A stretch of 21,756 nucleotides of DNA, taken from assembly GCA_018374635.1 (NCBI GenBank), contig JAHAEW010000052.1, positions 1-21,756 on the forward strand, in the 5' to 3' direction. Numbering within the stretch: the stretch's first letter is position 1; each line of letters opens with the position of its first letter. A program made the translations under genes and the position numbers. Below are positions 1-7,185 of this stretch, piece by piece. This stretch comes from Clostridiales bacterium. Its GTDB lineage: Bacteria; Bacillota; Clostridia; Oscillospirales; Oscillospiraceae. The notes beneath the pieces are model-generated. The model was not told the DNA's origin and made no database searches. It saw nothing but the letters and a program-made list of their open reading frames with translations.

Positions 1-1899
1 GAGATGGAGGCCGTCGAGGGTCACATTGAGCAGTATTTCGGTAAGGTCGAGAATGTGTTCCACGAGTTGGTCTCCCCGGACATCCATGTGGACATCTGCG
101 TGGTGCCGCCCGCTGGGGAGCGGGACTACTACACCTTGGTGACGATGGGCATGGGCGCCCACCGGATGAATGTGCCGGAGGAACTGGCCGAATACAAGTT
201 GGAGCGGGCGGAGCTGGCCATCGCCCTGCCTGCGGACTGGAAGCTGGATCAGAAATCCATGCAGGATGAGCGGTGGTACTGGCCCATCCGTCTGCTGAAA
301 GTCTTGGCTCGTCTGCCCATTGCAAGCGACACTTGGCTGGGCTTTGGACATACTATGAGTAACCAGGAGAACTTTGCAAAGGGCACCGAACTGTGCGCCG
401 CCATCCTGACCGGCCCCCAGGGTACAGAGGACGGAAGTGAGGTCTGCATCCTGACGGACGGCGAGGAGGTCAACTTCTACCAGGTGATCCCCCTTTACCG
501 GGATGAATTAGAATATAAAATGGAGCATGACGCAGACGCCCTGCTGGACAAGATGGCGGGCATCAGCTTTGCCGTAGATCCCACCCGCCAGGATGCTATC
601 ACCAGAGGCACGCACTCCGATGATGATTTTGACGGTGAGATGGATGATGCTTCCTATCATATCGAGAGCATCGAGGAGAAGGAACTGCCGATTGACCCCA
701 TCAATGCCTATAACCACATGGCCATCTACCTGCGCTGGTGCATGGAGCACGATCTGATGAGTGTGGAATTTATGGAGCGGTACTGGGAGCAGGTGCAGCC
801 GTTTATAGCGGATCTGAGCCGCGCCGATCTGCGGTCCTTTCTCCGGGATTACCTGTCCGGGCAGCTGTTTGGGGCCCTATTCAACAAGGAGGGGGCGGCG
901 TTTGCCTCCTACTACTATGGGGAGTCGGACAGCCCTTACTTTCCCGGTGACATTGACAACTATGCCTTGGAATATTTCGGCCCGGAACGGTATCACTCCG
1001 ACGAGTTCCAGGACGAAGCCTACCTGTTCATCCCCTTTGACGAGGACTACTATCAGGCCATGGCAAAGGTGATCGGGGAACGCTTCGCCAACTGGCAGGG
1101 ACAGGACTTTGACGAGGATACGCTGGAGCCTTCCAAGGTAGCCCAGGCCATCATGGAGTATCTGGACTGCGAATGCACCTATTTCCCCTCCATGAAGGAC
1201 GATGACCCCATCATGGCAGCGTACAGCTACGCCCGGCGGCTGGGGGTGCGGGAGGGCTTTCTCCCCGTACTCGTCAAGCCGGACGAAACGCTGCTGGAGT
1301 GTCTGGTGATGAACGCGGACCCGGAGAACGAGGCGGACTGCTATGAATTTGACCTCAAAACGGTGGAGGAGTACCGGAAGAAGATGCTCTCCGCTCCTGC
1401 AAAGGACGGAAAAGCCATTCTGGAGGCATTGACCGGCCAGCGCAGGGAAGAAGCCGAGGATGATGACATGGACTGGGCGGAGGAAGTCCTGGGCGAGATG
1501 GAGGGCGGCTATGACAACGACCGCTTCTCCTGCTACTGGGGTTCGGACAGCCACATGACCTACCCCCTCATTCTGGCGAAAATTCCAGTGAAGAACCCCT
1601 GGGAGATCTTCGCCTATCTGCCCTTTGGAAATTGGAATGAGTGCCCTGACACACCGGAGCTGATGGCAGCGGCGAAATACTGGTTCGAGCAGTATGGCGC
1701 GATTCCCGCCGCCATGAGCCACGATGAACTGGAGTTCCTGCTCCCGGACCCTGTTTCCAAAGAAAAGGCTATGGAAGTCGCCACAGAGCAGTACGGCCTC
1801 TGTCCGGACATTGTGGATCAGGAGCAGGATGACCCGACAGTAGGCAATCTGGCGGATGTCCTGCGGCAGTCCACTGTTTGGTACTTCTGGTGGGATTGA
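1..1899 (+). CDS. SUFU-domain / DUF4253 multidomain protein, probably 5'-truncated by the window edge
   Basis: Residues about 1-200 match the bacterial suppressor-of-fused (SUFU) domain: VFHELVSPDIHVDI near the start, then YYTLVTMGMGAHRM and a LAIALPADW block. An acidic linker (about 205-230) leads into a helical middle module (IYLRWCMEHDLMS). The last 200 or so residues are DUF4253-type, with YPLILAKIPVKNPWEIFAYL, ECPDTPELMAAAKYWFEQYG and the terminal STVWYFWWD. SUFU is an established immunity-protein family of polymorphic toxin systems; the function of DUF4253 is unknown to me. The first ATG is at base 4, but no ribosome-binding site is visible and the frame is open to base 1, so the true start is probably upstream. 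It is the first visible gene of a + strand array. Domain calls are from remembered family patterns; an immunity role is inference. Confidence 0.8.
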   Translation, partial: EMEAVEGHIEQYFGKVENVFHELVSPDIHVDICVVPPAGERDYYTLVTMGMGAHRMNVPEELAEYKLERAELAIALPADWKLDQKSMQDERWYWPIRLLKVLARLPIASDTWLGFGHTMSNQENFAKGTELCAAILTGPQGTEDGSEVCILTDGEEVNFYQVIPLYRDELEYKMEHDADALLDKMAGISFAVDPTRQDAITRGTHSDDDFDGEMDDASYHIESIEEKELPIDPINAYNHMAIYLRWCMEHDLMSVEFMERYWEQVQPFIADLSRADLRSFLRDYLSGQLFGALFNKEGAAFASYYYGESDSPYFPGDIDNYALEYFGPERYHSDEFQDEAYLFIPFDEDYYQAMAKVIGERFANWQGQDFDEDTLEPSKVAQAIMEYLDCECTYFPSMKDDDPIMAAYSYARRLGVREGFLPVLVKPDETLLECLVMNADPENEADCYEFDLKTVEEYRKKMLSAPAKDGKAILEALTGQRREEAEDDDMDWAEEVLGEMEGGYDNDRFSCYWGSDSHMTYPLILAKIPVKNPWEIFAYLPFGNWNECPDTPELMAAAKYWFEQYGAIPAAMSHDELEFLLPDPVSKEKAMEVATEQYGLCPDIVDQEQDDPTVGNLADVLRQSTVWYFWWD

Positions 1900-2078
1900 G
1901 GGGATTCCTGCACTTTCTGAAACGGAAACCCTGCCGACATGACTTCCAGTGGGTCCCGGTGCTTACCAGCCAAAAGGGAGCCATCGCCATTCTGGAAAAG
2001 AGCGGCACAGCATTTGAGGCCAGCCAACTCTACCAGGAGCGGTATCTGAAAGAAAACAGCGTGGCGGTTGAGGGCTGA
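1900..2078 (+). pseudogene. Possible 3' remnant of an unrecognised gene
   Basis: After the SUFU/DUF4253 stop, one frame stays open for about 60 codons to a TGA at 2076-2078. Its translation (for example HDFQWVPVLTSQKGAIAILE and GTAFEASQLYQERYL) looks protein-like. It has no start codon of its own with a ribosome-binding site; the only upstream starts are weak codons inside the preceding gene. I read it as the C-terminal end of a lost gene. It ends in a VEG-stop whose DNA (TTGAGGGCTGAA) recurs at 2984-2995. The alternative is non-coding spacer with chance openness. Confidence 0.35.
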
Positions 2079-2100
2079 ACTGTAAATCAGCGAAGGAAGA

Positions 2101-2457
2101 ATGAAAATGACATTAGAAGAAATGTTCTGTGATCTCTATGATAAATATGGCAAAGATTTTAACCGGTATATGATCCCCATCGCACAGCCGGACGGGGCAT
2201 TTGTTACTGAACTAAAAAAAGAAATAGGACAAGACCACTTCTTATACGGCAAAAAAATCTGGGCGGTTGCGAAGTGTGAATCCAATGATGATGTGTTATA
2301 TGTTCTCAGAAACGGAATAGGAAGAGACATCTACTATATGTTCCATTTGACTTATTCGGCACAAAATGCGGACGGATTTCCACGGTATGAGGAGTTTGCA
2401 GATATATTTGCAGTAAAAGAATTTATAGAACGATCATATATCGAGGGTTATATGTAA
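2101..2457 (+). CDS. Hypothetical protein, 118 aa, AT-richer than its neighbours
   Basis: The start is ATG 2101, preceded by GGAAG about 3-8 bases upstream; a second Met two codons on is an alternative. The protein is small, soluble and acidic, with no signal peptide or membrane segment. It has a central stretch (DDVLYVLRNGIGRDIYYMFHLTYS) that alternates hydrophobic residues as in a beta-rich fold. I do not recognise the family. Size, acidity and position among SUFU/DUF4253/DUF4261 genes resemble toxin-immunity proteins, but that is inference. Its base composition is clearly more AT-rich (AAAAAA, ATATAT runs) than the flanking GC-rich genes, suggesting separate acquisition. Confidence 0.75.
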   Translation: MKMTLEEMFCDLYDKYGKDFNRYMIPIAQPDGAFVTELKKEIGQDHFLYGKKIWAVAKCESNDDVLYVLRNGIGRDIYYMFHLTYSAQNADGFPRYEEFADIFAVKEFIERSYIEGYM

Positions 2458-2629
2458 TCTTCAAATTCCAATGCTGGGAAAGCCATGACCAAACAGGCTG
2501 GGAAAGCGCCGCCTGCTGGCTTTAGAGGAATCCATGGAGCGGGAGCTGGACTGGGTGCGGGCCTTCTATGTGATCCGGATGCAGGCCGAAGGGCTGCTGG
2601 AACAAGAACAACGTGAAGGAGAAAATGCC
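2458..2629 (+). pseudogene. Gene remnant with an 11-bp direct repeat
   Basis: The spacer holds GCTGGGAAAGC twice (2473-2483 and 2497-2507). From about 2489 it has an open frame reading LGKRRLLALEESMERELDWV and then AFYVIRMQAEGLLEQEQ, which runs in frame into the next gene. The helical, charged translation looks like the C-terminus of a lost protein. The ATG at 2534 has an AGAGGAA before it, so this could instead be a true N-terminal extension of the next gene (145 aa). I prefer the remnant reading because a better ribosome-binding site lies just before 2630. Confidence 0.35.
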
Positions 2630-2971
2630 ATGTCACAAAGTACAACAATATATGAGATAGACTTAAACGGCAGGCAGTATGGCATGCTGGAAAAAATGCT
2701 GTGTTCAGCCCGGGCGGAACAGTTGGCCGCAAACCAGCTCATTGATGGAGGCGGGTTGTTTTTTGATTTGGTGGATGCCATATACTCGCCTGTGGAGGAC
2801 GGATGGAGTACCATCGAAATTGTGTTGGAGGAATCTCACAGGGAGTTGGAACTGCTGAGACTGATGACGAGGGCGGTTTATCCGGAAGATGAAGACTATT
2901 TTGTAAGACAGCTTGGAAAAAGGGTTCGGTGCAGGAAAGACTTTTCCGTTCGAATCAACTTATGCCGTTGA
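2630..2971 (+). CDS. Hypothetical protein, 113 aa
   Basis: I chose ATG 2630 (MSQSTTIYEIDLNGRQYGML) because GAAGGAG sits at 2614-2620 at good spacing; an in-frame ATG at 2534 would add 32 residues. The protein is soluble, with a GGGLFFDLVDAIYSPVEDGW core and an E/R-rich helical second half (EESHRELELLRLMTRAVYPE). I do not recognise the family. The gene following also begins MSQ and is preceded by a GAGGGCTGAA-ATCAG motif, so these small genes may share a modular insertion history. An immunity-like role is only suggested by its neighbours. Confidence 0.65.
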   Translation: MSQSTTIYEIDLNGRQYGMLEKMLCSARAEQLAANQLIDGGGLFFDLVDAIYSPVEDGWSTIEIVLEESHRELELLRLMTRAVYPEDEDYFVRQLGKRVRCRKDFSVRINLCR

Positions 2972-3017
2972 ACACCGTGTTAATTGAGGGCTGAAATCAG
3001 TCAGGAGGGACTACACT

Positions 3018-3293
3018 ATGTCACAGATCGCATCCTTTTATCTTCTCAAAGACGGCCGGCGGCAGGAACTGTCCAACGGCGACTGCTCCGGCGCGGTCTA
3101 TATGGCTATCTGGGACTGGTGTGAGAGCGAGCTGGATTTGGATGTCCGTTTTCCTGCTCCCCAGACGGAGGACACCTTGGACTGCGCTCTGCTGGAGGGA
3201 GAACTGGCGTCTGAACTGCTGGCAGATCTGCGGGAGCAGAACCTCCCGGAGCTGGCGCAGGACGGCGGTGCCCTGCTGTATGAGATGACCTGA
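3018..3293 (+). CDS. Hypothetical small acidic protein, 91 aa
   Basis: The start ATG 3018 is preceded by AGGAGGGA, a strong ribosome-binding site. The protein opens MSQIASFYLLKDGRRQELS and is very acidic in its second half (CALLEGELASELLADLREQ). It has no signal peptide, membrane segment or catalytic motif that I can see. Family not recognised. It lies 35 bases before rtcB on the same strand, so the two are probably co-transcribed. It could be a shortened member of a longer family, since proteins opening this way are often larger; that is an impression, not shown here. Confidence 0.65.
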   Translation: MSQIASFYLLKDGRRQELSNGDCSGAVYMAIWDWCESELDLDVRFPAPQTEDTLDCALLEGELASELLADLREQNLPELAQDGGALLYEMT

Positions 3294-3328
3294 CAGGGCG
3301 GGGCTCTGGGAATATAGAAAGGAACTTT

Positions 3329-4537
3329 ATGATTGAGATTCGAGGAAAATACAATGAGGCCAAGATTTTCACCGATGTGGTGGACAGCGCCTCCATCGCG
3401 CAGGTGCAGGAGCTGTGCAACCAGGGATTCACGGCGGGAAGCCGCATCCGGCTGATGCCCGACATCCATGCCGGTAAGGGCTGCACCATCGGCACCACCA
3501 TGACCATCGCCGACAAGGTGGTGCCCAATCTGGTGGGGGTGGACATTGGCTGCGGCATGGAGACAGCCCGCATCCGGGAAAACCGGCTGGAGCTTCAAAA
3601 GCTGGACAAGCTGATCTATGAGAAGATCCCCTCCGGCTTCTCCATCCGGGAAAAGGCCCACCGCTATCTCAAGGAAATAGACCTGAGTGAGCTGTGCTGC
3701 GCCCGCCATGTGGATCTGCTGCGGGCGGAAAAGAGCATCGGCACCCTGGGCGGCGGGAACCACTTTATCGAGGTAGACAAGGACGACGAGGGAAACCTCT
3801 ACCTCGTGGTCCATTCCGGCAGCCGCCACCTGGGCGTAGAGGTGGCCGGCTACTATCAGGAGGCAGGGTACAAGGTGCTCAACCGCACCGACGATGCCTC
3901 CCTCCAAACTCTGGTGGCCCAGATGAAGGCAGAGGGCCGGGAAAAGGAAATTCAGAAAGAACTGAAGAAACGGAAAAACCTCAAGCAGACCAGTATCCCC
4001 AAGGCCCTGGCCTATGTGTCCGGGGCGCTGTTTGAGCAGTATATCCACGACATGAAGATCGTCCAGCATTTCGCCATGCTCAACCGGCGGGCCATGATGG
4101 ACGAGATCGTCAAGGGCATGAAGCTCCATGTGGAGGAGCAGTTCACCACCATCCACAACTACATCGACACCGACGCTATGATCCTGCGGAAAGGGGCCGT
4201 GTCCGCCAGGGCCGGAGAACAGCTGCTCATCCCCATCAATATGCGGGACGGGAGCCTGCTCTGCGTGGGCAAGGGCAACGAGGACTGGAACTGCTCCGCC
4301 CCCCACGGCGCCGGCCGCCTCATGAGCCGGGCGGACGCCAAGCAGTCCTTCACGGTGTCTGAATTCAAAAAGCAGATGGCGGGGGTCTACACCACCTCGG
4401 TGAGCAAGGCAACCCTGGATGAGTGCCCCATGGCCTATAAGGGGATGGAGGATATTCTGGACAACATCGCCCCCACAGCGGATGTTGTAAAGGTCATCCG
4501 CCCCATCTACAACTTCAAGGCTGGGGACGAGGAGTAA
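3329..4537 (+). CDS. rtcB: RtcB-family RNA-splicing ligase
   Basis: At 402 residues this is close to the length of bacterial RtcB. RtcB joins RNA 2',3'-cyclic phosphate (3'-phosphate) ends to 5'-OH ends using GTP and Mn2+. Visible motifs are PDIHAGKG (44-51), VDIGCGME with the metal-binding Cys75, GTLGGGNHFIE with His145, HSGSRHLG with His162, IHNY with His276, and SAPHGAGRLMSR with His326, the residue guanylylated in the family. All catalytic positions are present, so it should be active. The start ATG has AAAGGAA upstream. No archease, RtcA or RtcR lies in the window. It sits 35 bases after one small unknown gene and 18 bases before another, inside an immunity-like array rather than a classic rtc operon. 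Function is firm; the biological substrate here is unknown. Confidence 0.95.
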   Translation: MIEIRGKYNEAKIFTDVVDSASIAQVQELCNQGFTAGSRIRLMPDIHAGKGCTIGTTMTIADKVVPNLVGVDIGCGMETARIRENRLELQKLDKLIYEKIPSGFSIREKAHRYLKEIDLSELCCARHVDLLRAEKSIGTLGGGNHFIEVDKDDEGNLYLVVHSGSRHLGVEVAGYYQEAGYKVLNRTDDASLQTLVAQMKAEGREKEIQKELKKRKNLKQTSIPKALAYVSGALFEQYIHDMKIVQHFAMLNRRAMMDEIVKGMKLHVEEQFTTIHNYIDTDAMILRKGAVSARAGEQLLIPINMRDGSLLCVGKGNEDWNCSAPHGAGRLMSRADAKQSFTVSEFKKQMAGVYTTSVSKATLDECPMAYKGMEDILDNIAPTADVVKVIRPIYNFKAGDEE

Positions 4538-4555
4538 GAAGCGGGGAGAAATACC

Positions 4556-4912
4556 GTGGTGGGAGATGGAATTGCGTTCAAAGATGAGGATGATCAGGTT
4601 ATATTCAATCAGCACAGCTTCTGCGAACTGGTGAAGCGCCTGCTGGTGGAGCTGGTGGGGATCTCCTATGAGGAAGCCTCCCAGCGGGTGGATGGGTCGC
4701 CGCTGACAGCGCCAGTGTCCGATGCATTGGATGTGGCGATATTCAGCCATGAGCTGCCCTATTACTGGGCTATGTTTTTCTACTATGGGAACGGTTATTG
4801 GCAAAGGGGCATCCCTGCCCGGCCAGAGGACATGGATAGCTATGCGGCGTTGGAAAAGCAAATTATGGAGAAATATAACTTACAGGAACCCTTTGAGTGG
4901 AATGAGAGGTGA
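4556..4912 (+). CDS. Hypothetical protein, 118 aa, GTG start
   Basis: The GTG at 4556 follows GGGGAG at a 7-base spacing and lies 18 bases after rtcB, so co-transcription is likely. The protein has FNQHSFCELVKRLLVELVGI and VSDALDVAIFSHELPYYWAM, ending with a KYNLQEPFEW tail. A helical N-terminal half and an aromatic-rich middle suggest a compact soluble fold. I do not recognise a named family. The stop overlaps the ribosome-binding site of the next gene, implying translational coupling. Possibly an immunity-type protein by context only. Confidence 0.75.
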   Translation: MVGDGIAFKDEDDQVIFNQHSFCELVKRLLVELVGISYEEASQRVDGSPLTAPVSDALDVAIFSHELPYYWAMFFYYGNGYWQRGIPARPEDMDSYAALEKQIMEKYNLQEPFEWNER

Positions 4913-4917
4913 GATCT

Positions 4918-5277
4918 GTGATAGAAAAGCAGATGTTGGCCCTTCTTGACAACCTGAGCAAGATCAGTTTTGAAGGATTCGATATAGACGATTTCTTGGA
5001 TCAAAGGGACAGTGATCCCTTTGACAGCGAATGGGTCAGAGTTTATCAGACTCTTGAAGAACTGAAAAAGAGAAAAACGGTTGATGATACCAGAGAAATA
5101 GAGAAAAAAGCATATCTCACAGTCTACGAAAAATCGGAGGATGACGCGTTGGCCGGATACATCTCCGATGACTTTAGCCTGATTGCCGACAGCAAAAGGC
5201 TGGGATATTCGGACGAATGGCTGGACAAGTTGATTTCCTGTTATGAAAACGCAAGGATACCCTGCGGGGAACTCTGA
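4918..5277 (+). CDS. Hypothetical acidic protein, 119 aa, AT-richer
   Basis: I chose GTG 4918 because GAGGTGA (4906-4912) stands 5 bases upstream; GTG 4909 is possible but poorly placed for a ribosome-binding site. The product begins IEKQMLALLDNLSKISFEGF and is rich in Asp, Glu and Lys, with a DSEWVRVYQTLEELKKRK helix and a C-terminal SDEWLDKLISCYENARIP. No membrane segment. Family unrecognised; an all-helical small protein of this kind fits an immunity role, but that is inference. The base composition is more AT-rich than rtcB and the following gene, like 2101-2457. Confidence 0.75.
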   Translation: MIEKQMLALLDNLSKISFEGFDIDDFLDQRDSDPFDSEWVRVYQTLEELKKRKTVDDTREIEKKAYLTVYEKSEDDALAGYISDDFSLIADSKRLGYSDEWLDKLISCYENARIPCGEL

Positions 5278-5290
5278 AGGAGGCATTGCT

Positions 5291-6070
5291 ATGGGTCTTG
5301 ACATCTACGCCGGGACGCTGACCCGGTACTATTCCCACAACTGGAAAACGGTCACACAGCAGTGGGCGGAGGAAAATGGCTGGGGCTTTCAAAAAATCAC
5401 CCCAGAAGGGGAGGCGGTCCCTGACGAGGAGGAAATGACCCCAGAGGAAATTCGGGCGGATATGGAGAGCTGGAGAGACCAGATCCTGGCCGCCCTCTCT
5501 CGGCCGGGCCAGCCGCCCTATACCCCCTGGCCGGAGGACAACGAGAAACCCTATTATACCGACAAGCCGGATTGGGACGCCTTCGGCGCCATGCTGCTGG
5601 CGGCCGCCTGCCATACATACGCTGAGCCGGTTCCCCCCACCGTGGAGAAGGGCTGGGACTTTGGGGGGCATCCCCTGATCGTCCGGCTTGCGGAGGATCA
5701 GGAGCGGATATGGTCCCTGTTCCGGGGCGCCATCTGGTGGCTCCCGCTCACAGACAGCATTCTCTTCCGGGCTCCACGGCCCAGCGGCGATACGGCCGCC
5801 ATCAGCACGGTGGGCGGACTGCGGAAGGAACTGGAGAAGCTGAATCAACTGGCGTGGCGGGCCGATGAGGATACCATCCTCAGCTGGACCAAAACGGAGG
5901 GCTACCCGGTAGACGGCGCCGTGGGCCCGAACGGGCAGTTCAGCAGGGCGGACATCCCGGAGCACACCCAGTACGACACGGACTCCCTGGCCAAGTTCGC
6001 CTTCTCCATGCTCTGGCAGGCCATGCGGTTCGCGGAAGAACAGCAGGTGCCCATCCTGTTGGATTATTGA
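5291..6070 (+). CDS. Hypothetical protein opening MGLDIYAGTL, 259 aa
   Basis: The start ATG 5291 has AAGGAGG at 5277-5283; an upstream in-frame start at 5243 would lie inside the previous gene and is rejected. The protein opens MGLDIYAGTLTRYYSHNWKT and has a Trp-rich N-terminal half (QQWAEENGWGF), an acidic PDEEEMTPEEI segment and a C-terminal KFAFSMLWQAMRFAEEQQVP helix. There is no signal peptide or membrane segment. I have an impression of similar uncharacterised proteins in Bacillota but no function. It follows the previous gene by 13 bases, in the same operon-like run. Confidence 0.8.
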   Translation: MGLDIYAGTLTRYYSHNWKTVTQQWAEENGWGFQKITPEGEAVPDEEEMTPEEIRADMESWRDQILAALSRPGQPPYTPWPEDNEKPYYTDKPDWDAFGAMLLAAACHTYAEPVPPTVEKGWDFGGHPLIVRLAEDQERIWSLFRGAIWWLPLTDSILFRAPRPSGDTAAISTVGGLRKELEKLNQLAWRADEDTILSWTKTEGYPVDGAVGPNGQFSRADIPEHTQYDTDSLAKFAFSMLWQAMRFAEEQQVPILLDY

Positions 6071-6080
6071 GGAGCGTTTT

Positions 6081-6222
6081 ATGGGATGCGATGTGAGCTT
6101 TCACCCGATTTCGCCAAAAGAAATGCGGGAAGAGTACCAGCGATTCCAACCTGTACCACGGTGACCGGGACGGGGTGTATCTCTGCCTGGATGCCGTCGG
6201 AGAAAGCGAGGGACAAGTATGA
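6081..6222 (+). pseudogene. Broken gene remnant: head and tail in different frames
   Basis: ATG 6081, after GGAG, begins MGCDVSFHPISPKEMREEYQ and stops at 6162-6164 after 27 residues. In the +1 frame a coherent tail (DSNLYHGDRDGVYLCLDAVG...) runs to a TGA at 6220-6222 that overlaps the next ATG as ATGA. A protein-like head, a protein-like tail and a coupling-type overlap with the next gene suggest an internal deletion with a frameshift in a formerly longer gene. The head may instead encode a genuine 27-residue peptide, which is less likely. Confidence 0.55.
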
Positions 6223-7097
6223 GCGATCAAGTATTCCAGCAAAACCTGGACGACAAAAAAGGCCCCCAGCCCGGCGGCCCCTATCTCATTCAGATGCTGT
6301 TCAAAGAACCGGTGCCTATGCCGGATAAAGAGACCATGACCGCTGTGATGGAAAAACATATCGGGGCAGTAGAGTGTTTCTGCCATGATAAAAAGACGGC
6401 GGGCTTTGCCGCCCTGGATCATATCGCGGAATTTCGGGATGGCAAATGCCGGGCGCAGCTGATGGTGATGGGATGCGATCTATTCAAGGGCAAAGGGTTT
6501 GACGCCTTTCTGATGAGCCAGATGTGGGACTGCCAGGCGGACCGGGAGCGGATCTTCCGGGAGTGCCGGTATCAGGTGATAGCTGTCGATACGATGGCTG
6601 CGGCGCTCCCGGCTCTGGAACGGGCCGATCTGGACGCCGACTTTGCGGAGGCCCTGGCGGAGCTGTATCCCACCTGTGAGGCGTTCTATTTCAAAAACTG
6701 CGGCAAGCTCCTGCTGGCGGAGGATGTGCGCTCCAACCAGATCGAGGGAGCGGACCGCTTCATCCGCTTTGGGGTCAATGTCCGCTTCTTCAAGATCGAG
6801 GGCACTGAGGATATGCTCATCGACACGGTGGGCATGAGCACCCTGTTCCTGCCCGACCTCCAGTATCATTTCCACGGCATGGACCCCAACTGGGTGGTGA
6901 ACCACGCCTATAACCTGGTCTCTTATATTCTGGACAACGACAACCCCATTGAGGACGGGGAAACCGTAGATGGCGTTGAGAATGGCCGGATGAGCCGGAA
7001 GATCCAGTGGAAGTGCCGGTATGAGGACGCCTTGATCCAGCCGCCCAGAGCGGTGCTGGATATCCACATGGGCGACTACGCCTCGGGAGGACGCTAA
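6219..7097 (+). CDS. DUF4261 domain-containing protein, 292 aa
   Basis: The ATG at 6219 overlaps the stop of the preceding remnant (ATGA) and has GAGGGA upstream. The N-terminal half (PYLIQMLFKEPVPMP, then a MVMGCDLFKG block) and the C-terminal half (SNQIEGADRFIRFGVNVRFF, LPDLQYHFHGMDPNWVVNHA, YNLVSYILDNDNPIEDGE, MSRKIQWKCRYED) fit the DUF4261 pattern as I remember it. The domain's function is not known to me; such proteins occur in arrays with DUF4253 and immunity-type genes. It is soluble, with no signal peptide. It is the last gene of the + strand array and ends against a bidirectional terminator. Confidence 0.75.
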   Translation: MSDQVFQQNLDDKKGPQPGGPYLIQMLFKEPVPMPDKETMTAVMEKHIGAVECFCHDKKTAGFAALDHIAEFRDGKCRAQLMVMGCDLFKGKGFDAFLMSQMWDCQADRERIFRECRYQVIAVDTMAAALPALERADLDADFAEALAELYPTCEAFYFKNCGKLLLAEDVRSNQIEGADRFIRFGVNVRFFKIEGTEDMLIDTVGMSTLFLPDLQYHFHGMDPNWVVNHAYNLVSYILDNDNPIEDGETVDGVENGRMSRKIQWKCRYEDALIQPPRAVLDIHMGDYASGGR

Positions 7098-7138
7098 AGT
7101 ACTCCTGGCGGCGATCATGGTTCTCTTCCGACACAAAA

Positions 7139-7171
7139 AAGCAGGGGCCTCTTTTTGAGGATACCCTGCTT
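7139..7171 (-). terminator. Bidirectional intrinsic terminator between convergent genes
   Basis: The stem AAGCAGGG (7139-7146) pairs with CCCTGCTT (7164-7171), with an inner CCTC/GAGG hairpin (7148-7151 with 7157-7160). Read on the minus strand it is followed by a T run (A run 7135-7140), ending the repressor transcript. On the + strand a TTTT follows more weakly, serving the DUF4261 array. Confidence 0.85.
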
Positions 7172-7185
7172 TTCTGTGCGCGGTT

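Noticed and set aside
3098..4861. Open frame of 587 codons on the minus strand
   Set aside because: Antisense shadow of rtcB, whose catalytic motifs are unmistakable on the + strand.
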